From: Bermanella marisrubri
Lineage (GTDB): Bacteria; Pseudomonadota; Gammaproteobacteria; Pseudomonadales; Oceanobacteraceae
Direction of reading: 5' to 3'
NCBI RefSeq assembly: GCF_012295615.1
Contig: NZ_CP051183.1
Coordinates: 310,001-374,000, forward strand
Length of the DNA stretch: 64,000 bases
The notes below the pieces were generated by a model. The model did no database searches. It was not told where the DNA came from and was given only the letters and a program-made list of their open reading frames with translations. The position numbers and the translations under genes are program-made. Below, one piece after another: positions 17,668-26,231 of the stretch (position 1 is the stretch's first letter; each line of letters opens with the position of its first letter).

Positions 17668-18285
17668 GTCCCTCCGATTTTTGACATGTTTTGCTTATTT
17701 TTCAAACAAAACATAATTTGTGTGTTTACGTGTAAACAGTTGTTTACACACACTAATTTGAGCAACGATACATCCACTGCAAGAGTTGCTGTTCAAATCA
17801 AACTCGTTGTGTAGTGAATGCAGAGTTGTAAGAACCTTAACAGCATGTCAAAACTGAAACGAATTCGCAACTGCACTGTTCTCAATCGGATTAAGCGTGT
17901 TTTTGGGTTTAAGAATTGTGACCTAGGTTTATTTTTATATTGAATGTTGCTATATGCATTTTGAGTGCCACCAGATAAAAATTCAGAAAAAGTCGACGAA
18001 CACTTTATTTTTTATTTTTGCATCGGTTACACTTCGCGCCAATTGTGTTGCACAACTGTTTTATTTTTATCATAAAATATCAATAAAACTGTCGTTAAAC
18101 GTTAAGAAAATAAAAAAATGCCATTGTGTGGTGATTATCAATTCAACAAAATGCGTCATCTTTGTGCATAAACCGTTGAACTAAATAACACATGGTGTAT
18201 GTTTCACAGTAGCTTTATGCAATAAAGCCCGAAGACACCTGTATTGAATTGCAGGGGTCCAAACTTAAAATAGTGAGGAGAAAGC
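17668..18285. promoter_or_regulatory. Divergent teaA / porin control region
   Basis: About 620 AT-rich bases without a credible gene. Close to teaA are the TGTTTAC operator array (17723–17747) and a TGTTTTG/CAAAACA inverted repeat (17687–17693 with 17707–17713). Further out, TTTGAGCAAC and a near-complement about 30 bases on form another inverted repeat (about 17757–17797). On the porin side TTGTG-TTG-CACAA is a small palindrome near 18042–18054. No clear sigma-70 promoter was identified. Confidence 0.5.
17723..17747. promoter_or_regulatory. Three-half-site palindromic operator upstream of teaA
   Basis: TGTTTAC (17723–17729), its inverse GTAAACA (17732–17738) and TGTTTAC again (17741–17747), each separated by exactly GT. 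This gives two overlapping perfect palindromes on a 9-base period, about 60–85 bases before the teaA start. A transcription factor site is inferred. No regulator gene is adjacent. Confidence 0.6.
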
Positions 18286-19404
18286 ATGTTTAAAAAAACA
18301 TCTTTAGCATTAGCAGTTGCAGGACTGGCTTTTGCGGGCAATTCAATGGCAGCCCCAAGTGTAAATATTTCGGGCTTTGTTGATTTGGGTTTAGAGTATT
18401 ATTCTGGTGATGGCACTGGTTTGATCGCTCAAGGGTTTAATTCACCTCAGAGCAATACTGATGAACGTAACCTTGCGATGAATAACCCAGTTGTATCTCG
18501 CTTTATCGTATCTGGTTCAGAAGAGCATGCCAATGGTTGGACCACTGGTTATCGCATTGAGCAAGAAGTGAACGCACTTGACGATGGCGGTGCCTCTTTC
18601 AATACTCGTCAAGGTTATATTTCTCTGTCTAAAGACAAGCATAACATCACTATCGGTAGTCAATGGTCGCCACTATTCGAATACAGTGCTTGGAATTCCA
18701 TGAAGTCAGAAGGTCATGGTTATGGTGCTTACTACTTTACAGCGTGTGAATTGCCTGGCTCTTTAAGCTGTGGTTTCCGTAACGATAGCACCATCAACTA
18801 CACCTATGGTGGTGGTGGTTATAGCACTGATCCATTTACATTCACTGTTGCAGCACATATTAACGAAGATGGTCGAGTGTTAGAGGACGTGAATGGTAAT
18901 CCAATCAAAGATGCAGATGGCAACGAACAAACAATGAATGACGCGGGTATTACCGGTATGTCTATCGGTGGTGCTGCTTCATTTGGTCCGGCTACCGTAA
19001 ACTTTGCTTACATTCAATCTATTGTCACTGAATCAGATGTTGCAAAAGCGAATGGTGGACTAGCTGCTCCTTCTTTGATGAGTGTAGGTGCGAAGTACCG
19101 TGCAGCTGAAGAGTTAGAACTAGGTTTTAACTATCAAACTGTTGATAAAGATGACGGCACTGACGATGAAAGAACTTCCATGTCTTTTGGTGGTATGTAC
19201 AACGTCGCACCTGATCTAAGTGTTCACGCAGGTTATGGTTTTGGTGAAGATGACAATGGTGCTGAGCTAGAGAGCAATATCTATGCTCAAGTTATCAAAA
19301 ATATCTCAGATACATTCCATGTGCGTTTAGAGCTTGAACAAGTAAGCACTAAAAACTCTGGTGACGACTCCGTAGCCGTTGTTTACTTGCGTCAATCATT
19401 CTAA
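18286..19404 (+). CDS. Outer-membrane porin (gram-negative general porin type)
   Basis: 372 residues. The signal peptide MFKKTSLALAVAGLAFAGNSMA is followed by PSVNISGFVDLGLEYYSG, a porin-type first strand. It has many alternating Tyr/Gly β-strands and a terminal aromatic F (YLRQSF), as needed for outer-membrane insertion. An acidic loop contains DGNEQ-type repeats. GTGAGGAGAAAGC gives a strong ribosome site. It is divergent from teaA, so it may supply the outer-membrane step for ectoine or another small solute, but this is inference from position. A bidirectional terminator follows. Confidence 0.85.
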   Translation: MFKKTSLALAVAGLAFAGNSMAAPSVNISGFVDLGLEYYSGDGTGLIAQGFNSPQSNTDERNLAMNNPVVSRFIVSGSEEHANGWTTGYRIEQEVNALDDGGASFNTRQGYISLSKDKHNITIGSQWSPLFEYSAWNSMKSEGHGYGAYYFTACELPGSLSCGFRNDSTINYTYGGGGYSTDPFTFTVAAHINEDGRVLEDVNGNPIKDADGNEQTMNDAGITGMSIGGAASFGPATVNFAYIQSIVTESDVAKANGGLAAPSLMSVGAKYRAAEELELGFNYQTVDKDDGTDDERTSMSFGGMYNVAPDLSVHAGYGFGEDDNGAELESNIYAQVIKNISDTFHVRLELEQVSTKNSGDDSVAVVYLRQSF

Positions 19405-19443
19405 TTATTAGCTACTGTTAATATAGCGAACAATTAGATTATT

Positions 19444-19478
19444 AAAAAACCGCATGCTTTCTGGCATGCGGTTTTTTT
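19444..19478. terminator. Bidirectional terminator between porin and exonuclease genes
   Basis: A 14-base perfect stem (19444–19457 with 19464–19477) rich in ACCGCATGC, a 6-base loop, A-run on the left and T-run on the right. It serves both convergent genes. Confidence 0.9.
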
Positions 19479-19525
19479 ATGTTTAATTTTGGCTAGTAGA
19501 ATAATAAAAAACGAGTACTAAGTAT

Positions 19526-20242
19526 TTAGATATCGTCTAGCCATAGATTTTTGACTGGTGTTTGCGGAGTGAAATGATGAGCAACCTGAGCAATAAATAA
19601 TTCTGCTGTGGCTTGCGCATCAATTAATGCATTATGAGACTGATATTGAGGTAGCGAATAACGCTCACGACAATTATTCAAACGGATGCCGCCTACGGGT
19701 TTATTTAAAATTCTTCCGGTTAGGCCTTGTCTTGCTTTCAGTGCCTTCTTTTCTATTTCCATTGTATCAATGAGAGGAAATTGTAAAGTCTCTCCTAAAT
19801 GTTCTTTGAGCGTATTATTTAAAAACAGTCTTTCGATACGTTGGAAGTGAACCACTAGGATGTGCTCACTGAGTTTCTCAAGCAATGGCTCTAATAATCG
19901 CTCAATTCTCGGTGCGCTTTGTATCTCACTGTGTTTAATGTGATGAATTAGTATTGACTCCTCTGATAGCGGAGTATTCGGTCTGACTACCCAATACACT
20001 GCATTGTTACAATATATTCGTTGCAAGCTAAATGGCACCATGCCTATGCTAATTATACTATCGTCATTGGGATTGAGGCCGGTTGTCTCAAAATCCAAGG
20101 CCATAAAAGAAACCGCCTCTAAAGGCGTTTCTCCTGAAACAATACCTTTGTAGTAGAAGTCTTTTACAGCTGGGTGTTCAGCCTCTAATTGCAATGTTTG
20201 ATAACGCTGTGGCCAATCAAACTTCGGCTTCTTAAATAACAT
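19526..20242 (-). CDS. 3'-5' exonuclease, DnaQ/RNase T-like
   Basis: 238 residues. Exo I reads ALDFETTGLNP (the DxE metal pair). Exo II is present in the form HFQRIERLFL, and Exo III gives SHNALIDAQAT with the H-x4-D pair. It is therefore a complete DEDDh exonuclease. Its start overlaps the stop of the upstream CBS/DUF294 gene (TAATG), so the two are translationally coupled. This exonuclease/DUF294 pairing recurs in marine gammaproteobacteria and pseudomonads, but the joint function is not known to me. Confidence 0.85.
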   Translation of the reverse strand: MLFKKPKFDWPQRYQTLQLEAEHPAVKDFYYKGIVSGETPLEAVSFMALDFETTGLNPNDDSIISIGMVPFSLQRIYCNNAVYWVVRPNTPLSEESILIHHIKHSEIQSAPRIERLLEPLLEKLSEHILVVHFQRIERLFLNNTLKEHLGETLQFPLIDTMEIEKKALKARQGLTGRILNKPVGGIRLNNCRERYSLPQYQSHNALIDAQATAELFIAQVAHHFTPQTPVKNLWLDDI

Positions 20243-22149
20243 TATCGCGGCCTGTTTTGAGAGTGATAACAGAATTTTAAGAAGCTTTGTGCTTTATCTA
20301 AGACTTGAAATGCTTCTTTCAAATTCCTACGCTCAAAGCTGGAAAGCTTGTCTGGTTCAATGTTGTTGTCCGGTTCTTCTCCGGCTTCAATGGTTAAGGC
20401 TTGGTGACGAATTCGCACCATAGAAATATATTCTAAGGCATCGCTCATGTCTTGGGCTTTACCAGGTGGTAGGATGTTCGCATCCATTATATCTTGAATG
20501 CGTTCGAACGAATTTTGTGAACGGCTGGCCACGGCTAATGCATGCACTCGAATTACATCACTCAAGGGTGCGGTACCGCGTCGCTTTAAGTTAATGGATT
20601 TCCGGTGCTTACCGTCCTGCTCCATAACAAAGCCTTTGAAAAAACCCAGCGGCGGTGTGCGATTCAACGCATTGCGTGCTAATGCGGATAAGAATAAGCG
20701 GTTTTCTTGAGCTTTATCCGCAATAAAACTTTGTAACTTGGCGGCCCATTTAGTGCGTCCCCATACTCCATCCAAATCGAAAAAAATCGAGCTATTTAAA
20801 AGTGCCTCTGGGTTAGGCTGTTCAATCCATTCGCTAAATTGCTCTTTCCATTGATCGAGCGTCATGCGCCATTTGGGATTGGTTGCCATGATATCGCCAC
20901 TGCAATAGATATAGCCACAAGCATTGAGACCATCGCTGACAAATTTGGATAACCTCGCAAAATACTCATTGTGCTGTTCGGCGTCAAACTCGTTGCTAAG
21001 AATCAAAGCATTATCTTGGTCTGTGACTACCAATTGCTCATCACGTGCCATGGATCCAAGTGCCAAGAAACAATACGGAACCGGTGGTGGTCCCAATTCT
21101 TCTTCTGCCAGTTCGAGCAAGCGTTGCTTGAAACTGCGTCCGATCACTGCCATAGCGCTGCCGATCATATGCGAGTTCGCATCCTCATTTACCATACGAA
21201 CAAATACAGAAGGAAGGTCTTTAGCGTATTGTGCTAAATCATGTACGCTTGGTTGAGTAAAAATACCACGTACAAACAAAATACTGCTTTGTGATTCATG
21301 GCGTACAATATCAGACAAGGAAACCACGCCAATGGGTTTGCGCTTTTTCATAATAGGTAAGTGATGGACGTTGAAACGCAGCATGGTTAATGTCGCTTCA
21401 AATACATAGGCGTTGTGGTCCATTACCATGAGTTCTTCTGACATGGCTTCGCAGATATTAGTATCTAAGGGTAAACCAACTGCTAGAACACGCTTACGTA
21501 GATCGCGATCGGTTATGATGCCTACCAACTGCCGGGTGTCATCCTCTACTTCTTTATATTCGTCCACTATTAAGACGGAGGAAACACGTTCCTCTGTCAT
21601 AACTTCTGCCGCTTGTTTCACTGTGGCATTTGTCGGCAGCGTGACAGGTTCACGAGCTAATAGTGAAGCGATTTTGACAGTGGTTAAATCGTTGGCATCT
21701 TGTTGGTTGTTGACGGCGCTGCGCAGGGATGCATTTTCATCGCTACCAAAGAACTCAGCAAAATCATCAAATTCGTCACAAAATTGATTATATATATCCA
21801 CGGGAATGCAATAGAGCAGGGTGTCCTCTAGCGCCTTAACTGGGAAACGCACGCGGCGGTTCATCATCAAACCCATTTGCCCAAAGCAATTGCCTTCGTC
21901 TAGACGGTTGTAGAGTTTTCCTGAGCGACGATAGGTTTCGACTGAACCACTGCGAATAACGTACAAATCTTGAATGGGCTCAGCGAACTTTAAAATATCG
22001 CTATCGGCACGGTAATAGGCGACTTCTACCGATGATGCAAGGCGGTTTAATGCATCCTCAGGTAATTCATCAAAAGGGGAATGTTCTTGTAAGAAGTTCG
22101 CAATTTCTAGTTGTTCGACCTGCAAAATGCACACCTTCTTCTTTTTCAT
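20242..22149 (-). CDS. Cyclic-nucleotide-binding/CBS/DUF294 putative nucleotidyltransferase
   Basis: About 635 residues. Domain order is a cNMP-binding domain (about 10–130), two CBS repeats (about 160–290), a DUF294 nucleotidyltransferase-like domain with GSMARDEQ and TDQDNAL (GlnD-like G-S…D-x-D), and DUF294-C. It is likely a cytoplasmic sensor of nucleotide second messengers. Start is uncertain: ATG 22149 has no ribosome site, and a TTG at 22125 (giving MQVEQLEIANFL) has AAGAAGGTG upstream and may be the real one. It overlaps the exonuclease gene by one base. Confidence 0.82.
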   Translation of the reverse strand: MKKKKVCILQVEQLEIANFLQEHSPFDELPEDALNRLASSVEVAYYRADSDILKFAEPIQDLYVIRSGSVETYRRSGKLYNRLDEGNCFGQMGLMMNRRVRFPVKALEDTLLYCIPVDIYNQFCDEFDDFAEFFGSDENASLRSAVNNQQDANDLTTVKIASLLAREPVTLPTNATVKQAAEVMTEERVSSVLIVDEYKEVEDDTRQLVGIITDRDLRKRVLAVGLPLDTNICEAMSEELMVMDHNAYVFEATLTMLRFNVHHLPIMKKRKPIGVVSLSDIVRHESQSSILFVRGIFTQPSVHDLAQYAKDLPSVFVRMVNEDANSHMIGSAMAVIGRSFKQRLLELAEEELGPPPVPYCFLALGSMARDEQLVVTDQDNALILSNEFDAEQHNEYFARLSKFVSDGLNACGYIYCSGDIMATNPKWRMTLDQWKEQFSEWIEQPNPEALLNSSIFFDLDGVWGRTKWAAKLQSFIADKAQENRLFLSALARNALNRTPPLGFFKGFVMEQDGKHRKSINLKRRGTAPLSDVIRVHALAVASRSQNSFERIQDIMDANILPPGKAQDMSDALEYISMVRIRHQALTIEAGEEPDNNIEPDKLSSFERRNLKEAFQVLDKAQSFLKFCYHSQNRPR

Positions 22150-22419
22150 CAAAGTAAAAGTTTAGCAGTTTGAATGCAAACAATCTGCTTCGCATTTTTC
22201 CTTTTAGAGCTCTTACAACGGTTGAAGATCGCTTCATAAGGGTCTAGGCTGAGGGTCAGCTTTATGTTTCATGAAACTACAATTTTTATTCTTGCTTGAG
22301 CGATTAGGTTGTTTCTCACAATAACTGTGAATGATCGTTAGGTGGAATGAATATTGTATGTTTGTGGCAATAGCGAATAGATCGAATGATCTATGACACT
22401 CAACTTTTTTGGGAGGTCT
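22150..22419 (+). promoter_or_regulatory. Control region of the ectoine catabolic operon
   Basis: About 270 bases between divergent genes with three palindromes: GTTTCATGAAAC (22266–22277, perfect), TCACA-ATAAC-TGTGA (22316–22330) and ATAGATC-GAAT-GATCTAT (22377–22394). The last lies just before the ribosome site and could act as an operator or an mRNA hairpin. No regulator such as DoeX or EnuR is encoded nearby. Confidence 0.5.
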
Positions 22420-23577
22420 ATGCAAAATTATTGGCAGCAGACACTTTCAAGTGCCCATCAGTTCCGTCATGACTTGCACGCTCATCCTGAGTTGGGTTGG
22501 CAAGAGCAGCGTACGGCGTCCAAAATTCGTGAAGCATTATCCTCTCTTAATATCCCATGGCGCGAGTGCGCCGAAACAGGAACCTTGGGGTTTCTAAATC
22601 CTAATGGTAGCGGGAGGCACATCGCCTTACGTGGTGATATTGATGCTTTACCCATCTCAGAAAAAACCGATAAAGCCTATTCGTCCAACCATGAAGGCTG
22701 TATGCATGCCTGTGGTCATGATGGGCATACTGCGACTTTGATGGCGACAGCCCGTTGGCTTAAAAATGTAGAGGATAGTTTGCCGGGTCCTGTTACCTTG
22801 CTGTTTCAGCCAGCTGAAGAAGGCGGGCATGGCGCTAAGAAAATGATCGAAGATGGCGCACTGGATGGCGTCGATATGATCTTTGGTTGGCACAACTGGC
22901 CAGCGTTGAAGATGGGCCAATTGGTTTGCCCTGAAGGAATTGTTATGTGTGGTAATGGCACCTTCGAAATTGAAGTCATCGGCAAAGGTGGCCATGCTAG
23001 TCAACCTGAACTGTGTCGTGATCCTGTTTTGGCAGCCAGTGCCATGGTGCTTAACGTACAGCAAATTATCAGTCGCCGATTACCTCCGCAGCAATCTAAT
23101 GTGGTAAGCATTACCTCAATAGAGGCACCCAGTGCTGCCACAGTGATTCCTGAACGCGTTAAAATTGGTGGCAGTATTCGCATCGCCACAGAGCAAGCGC
23201 GACAAACCATCAATTCCCTAATTCAAGAAATCTGCGAGCAAACCGCGGCGACCTATGGTGTGCAAGCTAAAGTACAAATCATTCCACGCTACCAGGCCAC
23301 GGTTAATCACAATGAACAGGCTCAAGCCGTTCGCGATGCTTGGGTAAAAATCAGTGATGATCATTCTCTAGAACATGATATCGCGGTTCCCATCATGGCT
23401 TCAGAAGACTTTAGTTATTACTTAAAAGAAGTACCTGGAGCGTTCGCTCTGATTGGTGCTGATGACGGTGAAGATCATCACCATCCTTGTCACAGTCCTT
23501 ATTACGATTTTAATGATTCACTGGTGGAGCCAGTGACCAAATTGTATGCGCAACTTGTTGGCGCGACGTTACCTTAA
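22420..23577 (+). CDS. doeB2: M20 amidohydrolase, probable N-acetyl-L-2,4-diaminobutyrate deacetylase
   Basis: 385 residues from the ATG at 22420, chosen because GGGAGG lies 3 bases before it. M20 landmarks are HAHPELGW, GDIDALPI, HACGHDGHTATL, QPAEEGGHGAKKM and EDFSYYL, with CHSPYYDFND near the end. This family includes hippurate- and N-acetyl-amino-acid hydrolases. As first gene of an operon with ectoine hydrolase, the likely substrate is N-acetyl-diaminobutyrate (DoeB2 type, different from the AstE-like DoeB of Halomonas). That substrate is inferred from context. Confidence 0.83.
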   Translation: MQNYWQQTLSSAHQFRHDLHAHPELGWQEQRTASKIREALSSLNIPWRECAETGTLGFLNPNGSGRHIALRGDIDALPISEKTDKAYSSNHEGCMHACGHDGHTATLMATARWLKNVEDSLPGPVTLLFQPAEEGGHGAKKMIEDGALDGVDMIFGWHNWPALKMGQLVCPEGIVMCGNGTFEIEVIGKGGHASQPELCRDPVLAASAMVLNVQQIISRRLPPQQSNVVSITSIEAPSAATVIPERVKIGGSIRIATEQARQTINSLIQEICEQTAATYGVQAKVQIIPRYQATVNHNEQAQAVRDAWVKISDDHSLEHDIAVPIMASEDFSYYLKEVPGAFALIGADDGEDHHHPCHSPYYDFNDSLVEPVTKLYAQLVGATLP

Positions 23578-23663
23578 TCCTAATTTGAGGATTTGAAACA
23601 ACCGAAAAGTAGTACATCAATGACATGTTTAGGGTCAATGATTGGCCTTTAAGGAGAGAGAGT

Positions 23664-24938
23664 ATGAGCATTTTTCAGCAACGGGAATCAGAAGTCCGAG
23701 GTTATTGTCGTGTCTATCCCGTGGTATTTGATACCGCTGTAAATGCACGACAGAAGGACACAGAAGGCAATGAGTACATTGACTTCTTTGCCGGTGCCGG
23801 TGTACTGAATTTTGGCCACAATAATGAGCGAATGAAAAACGCCATGATCGAGTATTTACAAAATAATGGCGTGACACATAGCTTGGATATGCATAGTAAA
23901 GCCAAGCAAGCATTCATGGAACGATTTACAAAAACCGTATTAGAACCCCGAGGCATGCCACATAAAATGCAATTTATGGGGCCAACGGGTACCAACTCGG
24001 TTGAAGCCGCATTAAAAATTGCACGCCGTGCCACTGGCAGAAGTGAAGTGGTTGCATTCACTCATGGTTTCCATGGTATGACGCTAGGTGCGTTAGCTTG
24101 TACTGCGAACTCTGTCTTTCGAAACGCGGCCGGTGTTCCACTCAATCACGTTTCCCACTATTCATTTGGTTGCGAGAAGCCTTGCCAAGGCTGCAAAATG
24201 GATTGCGGTGTGCAAAGCATAAAAGCACTAGGGGAGCGCTATAAAGATTCTTCTAGTGGTCTTGAGCCACCGGCTGCATTCTTGGTTGAAACTATTCAAG
24301 CGGAAGGCGGTGTGAATGTTGCCAGTGAAGAATGGTTAAAAGCAGTAAGTGATTTGGCACGGGAACTAGGCTCCGTTTTCATCGTTGATGATATTCAAGT
24401 GGGATGTGGTCGAACAGGTTCGTATTTTAGTTTTGATGGCATGGACTTAGATCCTGATATTGTGTGTCTCGCAAAAGGCATAGGCGGTATGGGGACACCA
24501 TTGGCCATGAATCTTGTTAAACCTGAAATTGATAGCCATTGGAATCCCGGTGAGCATACCGGCACTTTCCGCGGTCAAGGGTTGTCGTTTGTTGCTGGTA
24601 CAGAAGCGTTATCGTATTTCGAGAATGATGAGCTAATGAATACAGTAAAAGGACACGCCAGCACCATGCTGAACGCAGTACAACCATTAGAGGACAAACT
24701 CGATGGTGTACAAGTGCGCGGCAAAGGCATGATTTTAGGTTTGGATGTGTCTACCGGCGAAAACGCAAAAGCCATTGTCACCAAGTGTTTTGAAGATGGT
24801 TTGCTTGTTTCTGCCTGCGGTACGGGTGGTCGAGTGGTGAAGTTAATTCCGCCTCTGACTATTCCTGAGCAAGATCTAAAAGAAGGTTTATCTATCCTCT
24901 TGCGCCATGTTAGTGAAGTCATGGGAGGTGCAGCATGA
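23664..24938 (+). CDS. doeD: EctB-like class III aminotransferase in the ectoine catabolic operon
   Basis: 424 residues from the ATG at 23664 (AAGGAGAG upstream). It is PLP-dependent. Landmarks are GPTGTNSVEAALKIARRATGR, GFHGMTLGALA, VDDIQVGCGRTG and the Lys-bearing CLAKGIGGMGTP. It resembles EctB (diaminobutyrate/2-oxoglutarate transaminase) more than the Halomonas DoeD, but its place between the deacetylase and DoeA argues for the reverse, catabolic reaction to aspartate semialdehyde. Unusual: C170, C174, C177 and C181 form a CX3CX2CX3C cluster in an insert that EctB lacks. Its stop overlaps the doeA start. Confidence 0.85.
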   Translation: MSIFQQRESEVRGYCRVYPVVFDTAVNARQKDTEGNEYIDFFAGAGVLNFGHNNERMKNAMIEYLQNNGVTHSLDMHSKAKQAFMERFTKTVLEPRGMPHKMQFMGPTGTNSVEAALKIARRATGRSEVVAFTHGFHGMTLGALACTANSVFRNAAGVPLNHVSHYSFGCEKPCQGCKMDCGVQSIKALGERYKDSSSGLEPPAAFLVETIQAEGGVNVASEEWLKAVSDLARELGSVFIVDDIQVGCGRTGSYFSFDGMDLDPDIVCLAKGIGGMGTPLAMNLVKPEIDSHWNPGEHTGTFRGQGLSFVAGTEALSYFENDELMNTVKGHASTMLNAVQPLEDKLDGVQVRGKGMILGLDVSTGENAKAIVTKCFEDGLLVSACGTGGRVVKLIPPLTIPEQDLKEGLSILLRHVSEVMGGAA

Positions 24939-26221
24939 TACCTCGTGATGACATGACGTTTCCTTTTGAGGAATACGAGCGCCGTATAACTGAACTGCGT
25001 CACCGCATCATGGAACGCCACCTTGATGCCGTGGTGATCACAGATCCAGAAAACATTATGTATTTGACGGATTACCAAACCACAGGTTATTCGTTTTTTC
25101 AGGCTTTGGTTGTACCGTTAGAAGGTGAGCCATTCATGATTACGCGCGCGTTAGAGGCGTCAAACATTCATGCGCGTACTTGGGTTGAGCGAACGCGTCC
25201 TTATCCAGATACAGGGGACGCCATTCAGATGCTGGTGGATGCGCTACGTGAGTTTGGGTTATCTAAAAAGCGCATTGGTTATGAGCGCAATAGTTATTTC
25301 TTTCCCGCGTATCAACAAGATTTCATCCATACCACACTAAGAGACGCTAAGTTATTAGATTGCTTCGGTATTGTTGAACAGGGTCGTATCTGTAAGTCAG
25401 ATGTTGAAATTGAGCTTATGAAAAAAGCGGCTCATGCTACAGAAATGGGTATGCAAGCGGGCATCGAAGCGAGTGTGGTAGGCGCTACTGAAAATGAAAT
25501 CGGCGCAGCAATCAGTGATGCCATGTTTCGTGCAGGTGGCGAGCCACCTGCGGTTATGCCGTACGTGACTTCTGGGCCAAGAACCATGATTGGCCATGCT
25601 ACATGGGAAGGGCGTATTGTTGAGCCAAACGAACACGTGTTCTTAGAAGTGGGTGGTTGTTATCGCCGTTATCATACCGCCATGATGCGAACCGTGGTCA
25701 TGGGCACCTTGACGGACAGCATGTACGAAGCGCAAGAAAAGATGAAGCATGCTTTAGACTGTCTGCACCGTGATATTCAGCCTGGAATGACGGTGAGCGA
25801 TGCGGATAACTTAGTGCGAAATATTATTACCGACAACAGTGTTGGGGCCTCTCTAATTACGCGCTCTGGTTATTCCATCGGTATTGCTTTCCCGCCAAGT
25901 TGGGATGAAGGCTACATTGTGAGCTTGAAGCAAGGGGAATCACAAGTCCTGCAGCCGGGCATGACTTTCCATATTATTCCGTGGATGTGGGGTGTAGATG
26001 GAAATAAAACGTGTGGTATTTCAGATACGATTCGCATCACGGAAGAAGGTTGTGAATCCTTCTTTACTCTAGATCGTGATTTCGTTATCAAGCCAGATCA
26101 GTCCAGCAAATCCATTACCGAATCCGTCACCAAATTGGATACCACAAAGAAAAAAGTAAAAGGAGTGGATCAAAAGGAAACCTCTAAAGGTGACGACTCT
26201 AGCAGTAAGAAAAACGGATAA
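24935..26221 (+). CDS. doeA: Ectoine hydrolase DoeA (M24 creatinase/prolidase family)
   Basis: 428 residues. An N-terminal creatinase-like domain (about 10–150) precedes an M24 pita-bread catalytic domain (about 160–385) with GHATWEGRIVEPNEHVFLE-type metal-site strands and PGMTFHIIPWMWG. It opens the ectoine ring to N-acetyl-diaminobutyrate. The start ATG overlaps the doeD stop (ATGA) and has GGGAGG upstream. Odd: after the catalytic domain comes a tail of about 45 residues rich in Lys, Ser and Asp (KKKVKGVDQK, SSSKKNG) that looks disordered. Confidence 0.88.
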   Translation: MIPRDDMTFPFEEYERRITELRHRIMERHLDAVVITDPENIMYLTDYQTTGYSFFQALVVPLEGEPFMITRALEASNIHARTWVERTRPYPDTGDAIQMLVDALREFGLSKKRIGYERNSYFFPAYQQDFIHTTLRDAKLLDCFGIVEQGRICKSDVEIELMKKAAHATEMGMQAGIEASVVGATENEIGAAISDAMFRAGGEPPAVMPYVTSGPRTMIGHATWEGRIVEPNEHVFLEVGGCYRRYHTAMMRTVVMGTLTDSMYEAQEKMKHALDCLHRDIQPGMTVSDADNLVRNIITDNSVGASLITRSGYSIGIAFPPSWDEGYIVSLKQGESQVLQPGMTFHIIPWMWGVDGNKTCGISDTIRITEEGCESFFTLDRDFVIKPDQSSKSITESVTKLDTTKKKVKGVDQKETSKGDDSSSKKNG

Positions 26222-26231
26222 GGAGAGGACC

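Noticed and set aside
17954-18184. 76-codon frame upstream of the porin
   Set aside because: Lies in the AT-rich control region, lacks a ribosome site and resembles no protein.
22316-22330. CRP site in the ectoine catabolic promoter
   Set aside because: The half-sites TCACA and TGTGA are in reverse order with 5 bases between; CRP needs TGTGA-N6-TCACA.
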